Of a DNA stretch of 64,000 nucleotides, positions 9,273 to 17,643 are shown in pieces. The stretch spans positions 1-64,000 of the forward strand of contig NZ_JARDUB010000008.1 of assembly GCF_029360665.1 (NCBI RefSeq). The letters run 5' to 3'. The notes beneath the pieces are model-generated. The model searched no databases. It was not told the DNA's origin and saw only the letters and a program-made list of their open reading frames with translations. The first letter of the stretch is position 1, and every line of letters starts with the position of its first letter. Position numbers and translations under genes: made by a program. Origin of the DNA: Eudoraea chungangensis (GTDB taxonomy: Bacteria > Bacteroidota > Bacteroidia > Flavobacteriales > Flavobacteriaceae).

Positions 9273-9554
9273 ATGCAGGGAATGATTGTTTTATTTATTA
9301 GCGGCGCCGAGATTTTCTTTATTATGTTCATAGTAGTAATGGTTTTCGGTGCAGATAAAATTCCAGGGATAGCCAAGGGACTTGGGAAAGGGATGCGTCA
9401 ATTAAGAGATGCTACGGACGATATTAAGAAAGAAATTCAAAAGAGTGCCGAAAAACAGGGTATAGATACCAGTTTTACCGATGATATTAAAAATGAAATT
9501 GACAAGGTGAAGAAAAATGTTGACGATGTCACGGGGACAATTAAGCGAAAATAA
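9273..9554 (+). CDS. tatA: Twin-arginine translocase subunit, TatA/E type
   Basis: 93 residues. One N-terminal transmembrane segment (about 5-25) is followed by FGADKIPGIAKGLGKGMRQ, the Tat hinge and amphipathic helix, and then a charged tail. This is the pore-forming component that moves folded proteins across the inner membrane. TatC is not in the window. The next gene (PAP2 phosphatase) starts 8 bp downstream and is probably cotranscribed. Confidence 0.9.
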   Translation: MQGMIVLFISGAEIFFIMFIVVMVFGADKIPGIAKGLGKGMRQLRDATDDIKKEIQKSAEKQGIDTSFTDDIKNEIDKVKKNVDDVTGTIKRK

Positions 9555-9562
9555 ATCTATTT

Positions 9563-10123
9563 ATGTTCAAAGATATTTTGATCTGGGACAAGAGAATATT
9601 AATTTATTTAAACAACCTAGGATCGGAGAGCTATGATTTATTTTGGATTAACACAACAGATATAGCTTCTTGGATTCCTCTCATAATTTCCTTAATTGTA
9701 TTTGTGTTTATTAGGTACCCTAAGAAACGCGCTTCCATTATTATATCGGCCTTTGTTATACTTCTTCTATTTACCTTAGGCTTTACTGATCTGACCAAAA
9801 GTTATTTCGAAAGACTAAGACCTAATAACGACATGGATATTAAGCCCTTAATTAGAGTTTTAGTTAACGCACGCGGATTTAGTTTTTTTTCTGGCCATGC
9901 TTCTTCCTCTTTTGCAATGACCTCCTTCGCCATTTTACTTTTTAGGGAGAAAAATAAATGGGTTTGGAGCTTGCTTTTTTGGCCTATTATATTTGCGTAT
10001 AGTAGAATTTATGTCGGTGTTCATTTTCCTTCAGATATTTTAGTCGGAGCGGTGGTTGGAATTTTTTTTGCTTATATCTTTTATGCAATTTTCAACTACC
10101 TTATTGCACTCTACAAAGTGTAA
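9563..10123 (+). CDS. PAP2-family membrane phosphatase
   Basis: 186 residues with about five membrane segments. All three catalytic motifs of the PAP2 superfamily are visible in order: KSYFERLRP, SGHASSSFA and SRIYVGVHFPSD. Substrates in this family include undecaprenyl pyrophosphate, phosphatidate and lipid A phosphates, and the sequence alone does not choose among them. It follows tatA by 8 bp. Its 3' end overlaps the convergent methyltransferase gene by 23 bp. Confidence 0.88.
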   Translation: MFKDILIWDKRILIYLNNLGSESYDLFWINTTDIASWIPLIISLIVFVFIRYPKKRASIIISAFVILLLFTLGFTDLTKSYFERLRPNNDMDIKPLIRVLVNARGFSFFSGHASSSFAMTSFAILLFREKNKWVWSLLFWPIIFAYSRIYVGVHFPSDILVGAVVGIFFAYIFYAIFNYLIALYKV

Positions 10124-10742
10124 GTCCATCTCTTACAGAAAGCATTACTGTGGCCACTCGTGGATCATTTTTAAGATAGTTGTTGTATTCCAAAAGAGCC
10201 TTTGTAGCCTGGTCTTTTTTATTTAAAGGCTTGATAACCTTACCTGACCACAAAACGTTATCGCTGAGTATTAGTCCACCCTTAGCTGTCTTGGAAATTG
10301 CCGACTCATAGTATTTTTTGTATTCTTTCTTTTCGGCATCTATAAAGACTAAGTCAAAAGGTCCTTCTAATTCTGGAATAATAGTTAATGCATCTCCAGT
10401 ATGCTGAATAATCCTATCCTCATTCCCACTTAAGGTAAAATACTTAGTTTGAATATTTAGGAGTTCCTCGTTAATATCAATTGTATGCAGAACACCTTTA
10501 GGAGCTAGTCCTTCTGCGAGGCATATAGCAGAATATCCGGTATATGTTCCAATTTCCAGTATTTTCTTCGGCTGAATAATTTTAGAGAGCATACTTAGAA
10601 CTCTCCCTTGATAGTGCCCGGTAATCATTCTTGGCTGAATTACGGTTAAGTGTGTTTCACGCGTAAGACTTTTAAGGATTTCAGGCTCTTCCTGGCTGTG
10701 ATCCGTTATATAATTCTCTAAAGATTCTTCGAGAAAATGCAT
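10101..10742 (-). CDS. Class I SAM-dependent O-methyltransferase
   Basis: 213 residues with the SAM-binding loop EIGTYTGYSAICLAEGL, an acidic strand end (HTIDINEE) and the metal-site segment DLVFIDAEKKEY of caffeoyl-CoA O-methyltransferase-like proteins. The bacterial branch includes the tRNA hydroxyuridine methyltransferase TrmR (YrrM) and small-molecule methylases, so the substrate is open. Its 3' end overlaps the PAP2 gene on the other strand. Confidence 0.85.
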   Translation of the reverse strand: MHFLEESLENYITDHSQEEPEILKSLTRETHLTVIQPRMITGHYQGRVLSMLSKIIQPKKILEIGTYTGYSAICLAEGLAPKGVLHTIDINEELLNIQTKYFTLSGNEDRIIQHTGDALTIIPELEGPFDLVFIDAEKKEYKKYYESAISKTAKGGLILSDNVLWSGKVIKPLNKKDQATKALLEYNNYLKNDPRVATVMLSVRDGLTLCRVQ

Positions 10743-10801
10743 TTTTACTTTTTGTAAAAATATAGATTAAAACATTATCTTGAATTAAAATATATTTAGA
10801 T

Positions 10802-11269
10802 ATGCTAAAGGATATTGTAGTTAGAAAGGCTACTTTGGACGATCTTCCAACCTTACAAAAGTTTGAGCAAGCTTTGATAAGGGCCGAGCGGCCTTTTGAT
10901 CCCACAATACGAGAAGATCCTCTAAAGTATTATTCGCTTGAAAAAATCTTGACAGACAAAAATGCAGTGGTCTATGTAGCTGAGCATTTGAGTGAAATTG
11001 TTAGTTGTGGCAGTGTAACTATACGTGAGGCAAGACCCTATTTAGATCATGAGGAGTTTGCCAATTTTGGTTTTATGTTCACCTTGAAAAAGTATAGAGG
11101 TTTTGGTATTAATGGTATGATAATGGAGAATTGTAAAGAGTGGACTTCATTAAAAGGATTTAAGGAAATGAGATTAACGGTTTACACTGAAAACCAATCT
11201 GCAATCGCTGCTTATGAAAAAGTAGGCTTTAAAAGACATTTAATTCAAATGAGAATGCCAAGTAAATGA
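10802..11269 (+). CDS. GNAT-family N-acetyltransferase
   Basis: 155 residues with the GNAT acetyl-CoA loop in KYRGFGINGMI and the C-terminal ENQSAIAAYEKVGFKR motif. The acceptor is not predictable. A near-consensus -7 box (TATATTTA, 10791-10798) lies only 3 nt before the ATG. Confidence 0.85.
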   Translation: MLKDIVVRKATLDDLPTLQKFEQALIRAERPFDPTIREDPLKYYSLEKILTDKNAVVYVAEHLSEIVSCGSVTIREARPYLDHEEFANFGFMFTLKKYRGFGINGMIMENCKEWTSLKGFKEMRLTVYTENQSAIAAYEKVGFKRHLIQMRMPSK

Positions 11270-11314
11270 ATTTTTTATACACTAAGCTTAGACAATTGGT
11301 ATCATAAGATATCG

Positions 11315-11322
11315 TATTTTTG
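11315..11322 (+). promoter_or_regulatory. -7 promoter box of kynU
   Basis: TATTTTTG matches TAnnTTTG exactly. It ends 14 nt before the kynU ATG. A TTG at 11296-11298 is the nearest -33 candidate, but its 16-nt spacing is short. Confidence 0.45.
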
Positions 11323-11336
11323 AAGTAAAATGCACT

Positions 11337-12602
11337 ATGATATTTAAGAATTCACTTGAATTTGCGCAAAGTTTAGATAAAAAAGATCCTCTTAATAGAT
11401 TTAAAGAGGCTTTCCATTTTCCCCAGATAGATGGGAAAGATGTTATTTATTTTACCGGAAATTCCTTGGGGCTTCAACCAAAATCTACTAAGAAATTTGT
11501 AGATGAAATAATGGAGGATTGGAAGAATCTTGCAGTAGATGGTCATTTTTATTCAAATAAACCGTGGTGGGATTACCATGAAAGACTGGCACCTCCTTTG
11601 GCAAAAGTAGTAGGTGCAAAAATTACAGAGATTTCAGTTATGAACAGTCTAACCATTAATTTACATCTTTTAATGGTGAGCTTCTACAGACCTAAAGGTA
11701 AAAGGTTTAAAATTCTATGTGAGGAAAAAGCATTTCCGTCAGACCAGTATATGTTTCAGAGTCAGGTTAAATTTCATGGGTATAATCCAGATGATGCTAT
11801 TGTTGAAATAAAGAAGAGAGAAGGAGAGCATCATTGGCATATGGAAGATGTACTTAATAAAATTCAAGAAGTCGGTAATGAATTGGCCCTGGTTTTAATC
11901 GGCGGTGTCAACTATTACAATGGACAGGTGTTTGACATGCAAAAAATCACAAAGGCTGGTCGGGAACAAGGAGCATTGGTAGGATGGGATTTGGCACATG
12001 CAGTAGGCAATGTTAATTTGCAACTTCATTCTTGGGGTGTAGATTTTGCTGCCTGGTGTAGCTATAAATATATGAATAGCGGTCCAGGAAATGCCTCGGC
12101 GATTTTTGTGCATGAGAGGCATCTGACAGATGAGAATATGCCTAGATTTGAAGGTTGGTGGGGAACGAAGAAAGAGTCGAGATTTAAAATGGAACCCCAA
12201 TTTGAACCTATTGGAACGGCAGATTCTTGGCAAATCAGTAACCCGCCAGTGCTGGCCTTAGCACCGTATTTGGCCTCTTTAGAAATGTTTGAAGAAGTAG
12301 GAATGGCTTCGTTGATAGAAAAGCGAGAGATATTGGTGGCCTATTTGGCGTTTATTCTGGAGGAAATTAGCCGGGAATTAGAAACCGATTTTGAAATTAT
12401 TACTCCTGAAGACAGAGGATGTCAGCTATCTGTTTTCTTGCATGGAGAGGGTAAGTCTTTACATAAATATCTACATCAGAATGGGGTTATTACAGATTGG
12501 AGAGAACCTAATGTAATCAGGCTGGCACCGGCACCTTTTTATAGTAGTTTTGAGGATATGTTTAGGTTTGGGCAAATTCTAAAACAAGGAATACTTAACT
12601 AA
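11337..12602 (+). CDS. kynU: Kynureninase
   Basis: 421 residues, the normal length for the family. It is a PLP enzyme that cleaves kynurenine or 3-hydroxykynurenine to (3-hydroxy)anthranilate and alanine. The PLP lysine sits in WCSYKYMNSGPG, and other family landmarks are YFTGNSLGLQP, the VGWDLAHAVGN aspartate segment and the C-terminal DWREPNVIRLAPAPFY. With kmo at 15811 it forms two steps of the kynurenine route, which feeds de novo NAD synthesis or tryptophan catabolism. No 3-hydroxyanthranilate dioxygenase is in the window. Confidence 0.95.
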   Translation: MIFKNSLEFAQSLDKKDPLNRFKEAFHFPQIDGKDVIYFTGNSLGLQPKSTKKFVDEIMEDWKNLAVDGHFYSNKPWWDYHERLAPPLAKVVGAKITEISVMNSLTINLHLLMVSFYRPKGKRFKILCEEKAFPSDQYMFQSQVKFHGYNPDDAIVEIKKREGEHHWHMEDVLNKIQEVGNELALVLIGGVNYYNGQVFDMQKITKAGREQGALVGWDLAHAVGNVNLQLHSWGVDFAAWCSYKYMNSGPGNASAIFVHERHLTDENMPRFEGWWGTKKESRFKMEPQFEPIGTADSWQISNPPVLALAPYLASLEMFEEVGMASLIEKREILVAYLAFILEEISRELETDFEIITPEDRGCQLSVFLHGEGKSLHKYLHQNGVITDWREPNVIRLAPAPFYSSFEDMFRFGQILKQGILN

Positions 12603-12644
12603 ATAATCCTCATTTTTTAATTTTAAAAGCAATTAATTGTACAA

Positions 12645-13046
12645 ATGAAAATAGAACATATTGCACTATGGACCAATCAATTGGAAAAGATGAAAAAATT
12701 CTATGTAAACTGGTTCAGCGGTACTGCCAGTAATAAGTACCTCAATGACAAGACTGGTTTTAAGAGCTATTTCATTGATTTTATGTCTGGTAGTAGGCTA
12801 GAAATAATGCAAAAACAAGATATACCCGAAAATTCTAATGATACAGTCCATAAACAGCATATAGGATTAATTCATATAGCCTTTGGCGTTGATACTATGG
12901 AGGAAGTTGATTCTATGGCAATAAAAATGAAGAGTGCTGGCCTTAGAGTTCTTAGAGGTCCAAGAAAGACAGGAGACGGCTACTACGAATTTGAAACTTT
13001 GGACCCCGATAATAATAGGTTAGAAATCACTTCTGTTTTTAGGTAA
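12645..13046 (+). CDS. VOC-family (glyoxalase/dioxygenase-like) protein
   Basis: 133 residues with paired beta-alpha-beta VOC modules: HIALWTNQLEKMKKFYVNW at the start and DPDNNRLEITS at the end. The metal-ligand pattern (His3, His near residue 72, Glu near the C-terminus) is compatible with a small VOC enzyme. It lies 42 bp after kynU and 32 bp before the MFS gene, so cotranscription with kynU is likely. The reaction is unknown. Confidence 0.8.
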   Translation: MKIEHIALWTNQLEKMKKFYVNWFSGTASNKYLNDKTGFKSYFIDFMSGSRLEIMQKQDIPENSNDTVHKQHIGLIHIAFGVDTMEEVDSMAIKMKSAGLRVLRGPRKTGDGYYEFETLDPDNNRLEITSVFR

Positions 13047-13051
13047 TACTT

Positions 13052-13059
13052 TATATTTG
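13052..13059 (+). promoter_or_regulatory. -7 promoter box ahead of the MFS gene
   Basis: TATATTTG matches the TAnnTTTG consensus exactly. It sits 19 nt before the MFS start codon, just after the stop of the VOC gene. No convincing -33 element was seen. Confidence 0.4.
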
Positions 13060-13078
13060 GCCTTTTCCATAGAAAACT

Positions 13079-14236
13079 ATGAAATCCTTAAGGCTTATCC
13101 TTTCAAATCCAAGATACTTTGGCCCTGCCTGGGTTTTTGCAAGCCTTAATATTCTATTTGGCACATGGGCCATTTATATTCCTTCCGTAAAAGAAGATTT
13201 AGATATCAACAAGGCAACTCTTGGCATCGCTATTTTTTTTCTTTCTCTAGGGGTCTTTACTATTTTCCCAATAGCCTCCCGAATCATAAACAGTCTAGGA
13301 GTAGGAAGGGCAACGGTAATTGGTTTAGCATTAAGCTGTTTCTCCGCTTTGTTTCCTTTAATTGCACCTAGTTTTTATAGCCTGGCTTGTGCATTATTTG
13401 TCTTTGGAGCGGCAAATGGATTTACAGATATTTCTATGAATACTTTGGTAACTGAAATTGAAAAAGAAGACAGGCAGAATTTTATGTCCGCTTCGCATGG
13501 ATTCTTTAGTTTAGGGGGTGTGTTGGCAGGTTTGGGGAGTTTTCTTATTCCAATATTGGCCAATAGATTTTTGCATATGACTATGGCGGTAAGCGTTGTT
13601 TTGCTAGTGAATCTATTATTTTTTAGATTCTATTATAGAATTACTGCTGCACCAATTGAAAAGGAAAAGTTTAGTTTTAAAAACTTTAGACCCTTATTAC
13701 TTTTGGGAGTTATTTCTTTTATTGTCATGGGTAGTGAAGGAGCAATTGTTGATTGGAGCGGGTTATTCTTAAAGGAAGTATCCATGGCTCCGGTGGCGTT
13801 TTGGGGAGCAGGTTTTTTAGGGTTTCAAATATTTATGACCCTGGGCCGTTTTCTCGGAGATGCCATAAGCGCCAGAATAGGTTCTGTAAAGATAGTCGCT
13901 CTGGGATCTGCAATTGCCATATTGGGCTATGGCTTGGTATTAACGACTAGTCTTAACCTAGCCATTATAGGTTTTGCTTTAACCGGTTTGGGATTTTCGG
14001 TAATAGTTCCAGAATTATTTAGAATTGGCGGACATGTAAAAGGAGTGGAATCTTCTCAGGGCGTTGCATTTATTGCAGGAACTGGGTATGCAGGATTTTT
14101 AGTAGGCCCTGTTATACTGGGTTTTATAGCAGAAGAATTTTCATTAAGTTTTAGCTTTGTTTCTTTATTAATTTCTACGGTTGCTATATTACTTACCACA
14201 TTTGTATTAAAGAGGACTGCAGATAAAAGACCGTAG
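13079..14236 (+). CDS. MFS transporter
   Basis: 385 residues with about twelve hydrophobic segments in two halves joined by a charged loop (about residues 185-200). The family is recognisable from the overall pattern and from segments such as FGAANGFTDISMNTLV and SEGAIVDWSGLFLKE, which resemble fucose/YbjJ-like MFS members. The substrate is unknown. Its stop codon directly abuts the convergent stop of the next gene. Confidence 0.85.
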   Translation: MKSLRLILSNPRYFGPAWVFASLNILFGTWAIYIPSVKEDLDINKATLGIAIFFLSLGVFTIFPIASRIINSLGVGRATVIGLALSCFSALFPLIAPSFYSLACALFVFGAANGFTDISMNTLVTEIEKEDRQNFMSASHGFFSLGGVLAGLGSFLIPILANRFLHMTMAVSVVLLVNLLFFRFYYRITAAPIEKEKFSFKNFRPLLLLGVISFIVMGSEGAIVDWSGLFLKEVSMAPVAFWGAGFLGFQIFMTLGRFLGDAISARIGSVKIVALGSAIAILGYGLVLTTSLNLAIIGFALTGLGFSVIVPELFRIGGHVKGVESSQGVAFIAGTGYAGFLVGPVILGFIAEEFSLSFSFVSLLISTVAILLTTFVLKRTADKRP

Positions 14237-14911
14237 TTAATTAACCTTTATATCTGTAAAATAAAGGGCGAAACTACCATCTTCATTTTTATGTCTTTTA
14301 CCAATCTCAAGATTTTGGATAGCTTCATAGTCTTCCCATGTAGTAACTAAAGAATTCTCTTTTTGATTTCCTTTTCGAAATACCCATTCCCTTAGCAAAT
14401 AATTATCTCCAAAATAAAAGTCATAGGCGTCGCCGGGGGTATACCCTCCGGAACCTCCATATACTATGGTTAGTTTTTGCATAGGACTTTTACTTATTGG
14501 AGCTATTTCCTCTGTACTATGGTCAAAGGAGTAAGCAGCCTGGTCCCAAATTAGATTGAAGGGAGCAAGTAGCCAATATTTATCATTTATAAAACCTGCA
14601 TCCACCTTGGCGGTTAGAGAGTCTATTTCGGATCTGCTATAAGTCGTTGTGTCCAATTCGGTGATGGAAGTGACTTGGTTTTGTTTTAGATCCCAGATCC
14701 AAGTCCGCTGGAAATGCGAGGTGTCTCTATCAACATTAAAAGTAAACCTAATCTTGTCAACCTTTTTCCAATAATCTATACCATGAGCATGGGCGATTTT
14801 TTCCGGAATGCTTTTTTGAGGTTCCGGAGCTGTTTTTTCTTTTTTTGGCTCTGTTTTACAACTGAATATTAATAAGCAGGCAACTAATGGAATTAGGATA
14901 GATAATTTCAT
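14237..14911 (-). CDS. Lipoprotein of unknown function
   Basis: 224 residues with a clear lipobox (LLIFSC, Cys at about residue 18), followed by a Lys/Glu/Pro-rich linker. The mature part contains W-rich beta-strand-like segments (FQRTWIWDLKQNQV, DYWLLAPFNLIWDQ-like). I do not recognise a named family. It converges on the MFS gene with no intervening base. Confidence 0.7.
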   Translation of the reverse strand: MKLSILIPLVACLLIFSCKTEPKKEKTAPEPQKSIPEKIAHAHGIDYWKKVDKIRFTFNVDRDTSHFQRTWIWDLKQNQVTSITELDTTTYSRSEIDSLTAKVDAGFINDKYWLLAPFNLIWDQAAYSFDHSTEEIAPISKSPMQKLTIVYGGSGGYTPGDAYDFYFGDNYLLREWVFRKGNQKENSLVTTWEDYEAIQNLEIGKRHKNEDGSFALYFTDIKVN

Positions 14912-15002
14912 CTAAGTGTTTTTTTCAAAGATAAGTGGTTTTAGAATTTAATGGAAGTATAATACTTGGAATAATGAAGGTTCGAAATCCCAATAAAATG
15001 AT

Positions 15003-15010
15003 TAATTTTG
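15003..15010 (+). promoter_or_regulatory. -7 promoter box of clpP
   Basis: TAATTTTG matches TAnnTTTG exactly and lies 21 nt before the ATG used for clpP. It also argues against the in-frame TTG at 15008, which lies inside the box. Confidence 0.5.
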
Positions 15011-15031
15011 GTTTTTATCAAATCAGAAAAA

Positions 15032-15580
15032 ATGAGTAAGAAAAAAGGAAAAGTTCAAGAAGCTATAGAGGATAAACTATTAAGTGAGCGTAAGGTCTTC
15101 TTATGGGGCATGGTCGATGACGATTCAGCAAAACATGTAATTGACAGATTATTATTTCTAGATTCTGAAAATAATAAAGAAATACAATTAATTATTAATA
15201 GTCCAGGAGGATATGTAACCTCGGGCTTTGCCATATACGATACTATTACATCTCTAAAAAGTCCTGTTTCTACGGTTTGTTCGGGCTTAGCGGCATCCAT
15301 GGGTTCTATTTTATTGTCGGTTGGAAAAAAAGGACGTCGTTTTATTCAACCACATGCAAGAGTAATGATTCACCAGCCAAGTGGTGGGGCAAGAGGCCAG
15401 GCCTCGAATATAGAAATTCAGGCAAAAGAAATTATAAAGACGAAGGAAATTGGAGCACAGATTTTGGCAGATAATTGTGGTCAGTCTTTTGATAAAATCA
15501 TGAAAGATTTTAATCGCGATTATTGGATGGATGCGGAAGAATCTGTCGCATATGGAATAGTAGATGGAGTTTTGGAATAA
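15032..15580 (+). CDS. clpP: ATP-dependent Clp protease proteolytic subunit
   Basis: 182 residues from the ATG at 15032. An in-frame TTG at 15008 is rejected because it overlaps the promoter box and would add an atypical N-terminus. The serine-protease triad is visible: Ser89 in GLAASMGS, His114 in MIHQPSGG and Asp163 in NRDYWMDAEE. ClpP forms the tetradecameric chamber that degrades substrates delivered by ClpX or ClpA/C, neither of which is in the window. No processed propeptide is evident. A strong terminator follows. Confidence 0.95.
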   Translation: MSKKKGKVQEAIEDKLLSERKVFLWGMVDDDSAKHVIDRLLFLDSENNKEIQLIINSPGGYVTSGFAIYDTITSLKSPVSTVCSGLAASMGSILLSVGKKGRRFIQPHARVMIHQPSGGARGQASNIEIQAKEIIKTKEIGAQILADNCGQSFDKIMKDFNRDYWMDAEESVAYGIVDGVLE

Positions 15581-15603
15581 CCCCAATATTAATCTATAAA
15601 GGG

Positions 15604-15638
15604 AAGGCCTTCTTAAATATAAAGAAGGCCTTTTTTAT
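15604..15638 (+). terminator. Intrinsic terminator after clpP
   Basis: The arms AAGGCCTTCTT (15604-15614) and AAGAAGGCCTT (15622-15632) form a perfect 11-bp stem with a short AT loop, followed by a run of T. Confidence 0.9.
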
Positions 15639-15688
15639 ATATAGACGCCGTAGCGGATGGTGTAATAGATACGAGTTATTGAGATCAA

Positions 15689-15707
15689 TTGGATTTTTAG
15701 AATCCAA
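15689..15707 (+). repeat. Short inverted repeat upstream of kmo
   Basis: TTGGATT and AATCCAA form a perfect 7-bp stem around a 5-nt loop about 100 bp before the kmo start. It could be an operator or a weak attenuator. No leader ORF with a telling codon run accompanies it. Confidence 0.35.
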
Positions 15708-15810
15708 ATTTCTTAAACCCACAGTTATGTGTACTTTGAGATGTCCTAAGACTACCTGAAGATTAATTTTAGTACATTTACTCTTAAACCCCGGCATCAC
15801 TTTTTTAATT

Positions 15811-17172
15811 ATGACGCAACTAACTAAGAATATTGCCATTACTGGTTCGGGACTTATTGGCTCACTTTTGGCCATATACCTTAGACGGCATGGTCATCAG
15901 ATTACCGTTTTCGACAGAAGACCAGATATTAGAACTATAAAGTTTTCCGGGCGCTCTATTAACCTAGCAATGAGCAACAGAGGTTGGAAAGCCCTAAAAG
16001 AAGTAGGTCTTGAAAAAGAAATAAAGGAAATCGCTATACCCTTATATCGCCGAGCGATGCATGTAAAAGGAAAGCCAATCTATTATCAGAATTACGGAAA
16101 AGAAAATGAAGCTATATGGTCTATTTCCCGAGGCTTACTGAATAAAAGAATGATTGAGCTTTCAGAGGCCGAAGGGGTTGAATTTCGTTTTAATGAAAAG
16201 GTCTGGGATATTGATTTACCAGACGCCCAGATTTTCACTGGTGACACGGAAAAGGGCGCTTGGAAAGAGTATGCATTTGATTTGGTTTTTGGCTGTGATG
16301 GGGCTTTTTCAAGAATCCGGCATAAAATGCAAAGGAGGAGCAGATTTGATTATTCACAAGACTTTATAGATGTAGGGTACAAAGAACTCACTATTGCTCC
16401 TAATGCAGATGGTTCGCATAAACTTGACAAAAATTCTTTTCATATATGGCCTAGAGACACGTTTATGTTTATCGCCATGCCTAATCTAGACGGAAGTTTT
16501 ACCTGTACATTGTTTTTACCGTTCGAGGGGGATATAAGTTTTGAGCAGCTTCAAGAAAAGAAAGATGTTATACGGTTTTTTAAGGAATACTTTCCAGATG
16601 TCAAAGACCAAATTCAGGATTTGCAAGAAGACTTTTTTAAGAATCCCACAAGTGCCATGGTTACTATGAAATGCTACCCATGGACTTACTGGGATAAGGT
16701 AGCCTTAGTTGGTGATTCTGCCCATGCAATAGTTCCTTTTTACGGACAAGGTATGAATGCCGGTTTTGAAGATATTTATGTGTTAAATCAGTTAATCTTA
16801 GAACATGGAGATGAATGGGAGACAATTTTTCAAGCCTATCAGAAAAGTAGAAAGCCCAATGCAGATGCCATTGCAGAATTGAGTTATAGAAATTTCATTG
16901 AAATGAGCAGCAAAACTGCAAATCCCAGCTTTTTACTTCAAAAGAAAATTGAAAAGTCTTTCACAGAAAAGCACCCGGATAAGTGGATTCCAGTTTATTC
17001 AAGAGTAACATTCTCTGATCAACCATATGCCGAAGCCATGGCGATTGGTGATAAGCAAGAAAAAATTATGCAAAAAATAATGGCTATAGAAAATATAGAA
17101 GAAATTTGGGATAGTAGAGAAGTAGAAAACCAATTGCTTCAGTACCTGGCAGTGGAAGAAATAGCAGTTTAA
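15811..17172 (+). CDS. kmo: Kynurenine 3-monooxygenase
   Basis: 453 residues, full length for the FAD-dependent hydroxylase that makes 3-hydroxykynurenine. The dinucleotide fold GSGLIGSLLAIYLRRHG opens the protein, and the second FAD motif GDSAHAIVPFYGQGMNAGFED is near residue 305. RSINLAMSNRG is characteristic of KMO. The product is the preferred kynureninase substrate, so the gene links functionally to kynU 3 kb upstream. Its 3' end overlaps the convergent DUF4174 gene by 4 bp. Confidence 0.95.
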   Translation: MTQLTKNIAITGSGLIGSLLAIYLRRHGHQITVFDRRPDIRTIKFSGRSINLAMSNRGWKALKEVGLEKEIKEIAIPLYRRAMHVKGKPIYYQNYGKENEAIWSISRGLLNKRMIELSEAEGVEFRFNEKVWDIDLPDAQIFTGDTEKGAWKEYAFDLVFGCDGAFSRIRHKMQRRSRFDYSQDFIDVGYKELTIAPNADGSHKLDKNSFHIWPRDTFMFIAMPNLDGSFTCTLFLPFEGDISFEQLQEKKDVIRFFKEYFPDVKDQIQDLQEDFFKNPTSAMVTMKCYPWTYWDKVALVGDSAHAIVPFYGQGMNAGFEDIYVLNQLILEHGDEWETIFQAYQKSRKPNADAIAELSYRNFIEMSSKTANPSFLLQKKIEKSFTEKHPDKWIPVYSRVTFSDQPYAEAMAIGDKQEKIMQKIMAIENIEEIWDSREVENQLLQYLAVEEIAV

Positions 17173-17585
17173 TTAGGCTTGTTTCGTATTTCCGATTGTC
17201 TCATGGGCATTTGATCTATTATCATGTATATTTCCCTAGGTTCTACGGGTAGCGGACTTCTGTATTTTACATAACCGTCTTTGCCTAGGAGAACAAGTTC
17301 TGAATTGGTTCGAAAAAATCCCTCAGGGAGAACAAGACTTTCATAAAAACCCTCCGTATCTTTCAATGTTTTACCATTGTAGAATAGTACGAGAATGTCT
17401 CTATCTTCAGTTTTTTCAAAGCTCTCTTTAAAAAGTGCAATCTGAGGACAGGAACTAGCGTCCTCATAAGCTGTATCTGCTATTACAACCAATCTTTTTT
17501 TCCATTTAAAACCAGCTAATTCCTGACTGCTCATAATAGAGGTACATAAGGTTAAAAATAGGCTAATAAGTATTCTTTGTACCAT
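17169..17585 (-). CDS. DUF4174 domain protein, exported
   Basis: 138 residues from the ATG at 17585. The longer frame begins with a GTG inside a terminator hairpin and is rejected. A signal peptide (MVQRILISLFLTLCTSIMSSQ) precedes a thioredoxin-fold-like domain: KRLVVIADTAYEDASSCPQ, LVLFYNGKTL and LVLLGKDGYVKYRS, as in DUF4174 proteins. There is no CxxC active site, so a redox role is not supported. Confidence 0.75.
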   Translation of the reverse strand: MVQRILISLFLTLCTSIMSSQELAGFKWKKRLVVIADTAYEDASSCPQIALFKESFEKTEDRDILVLFYNGKTLKDTEGFYESLVLPEGFFRTNSELVLLGKDGYVKYRSPLPVEPREIYMIIDQMPMRQSEIRNKPN

Positions 17586-17598
17586 AAAGTAAAGAATC

Positions 17599-17623
17599 AA
17601 AAAAGCCACCCCATGGGTGGCTT
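17599..17623 (-). terminator. Intrinsic terminator for the zinc-ribbon-family gene
   Basis: On the minus strand, AAGCCACC and GGTGGCTT pair as an 8-bp stem with a small loop, followed by TTTTTTGATTC. It lies just downstream of the gene at 17644-18423. Confidence 0.85.
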
Positions 17624-17643
17624 AAGTTGTGTATAATAAATGC

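Noticed and set aside
15726-15759. 10-codon ORF with two Cys codons upstream of kmo as a leader peptide
   Set aside because: No codon run tied to the pathway and no terminator after it.
17586-17609. GTG start for the DUF4174 gene
   Set aside because: It lies within the terminator stem of the upstream gene; the signal peptide begins at the ATG at 17585.
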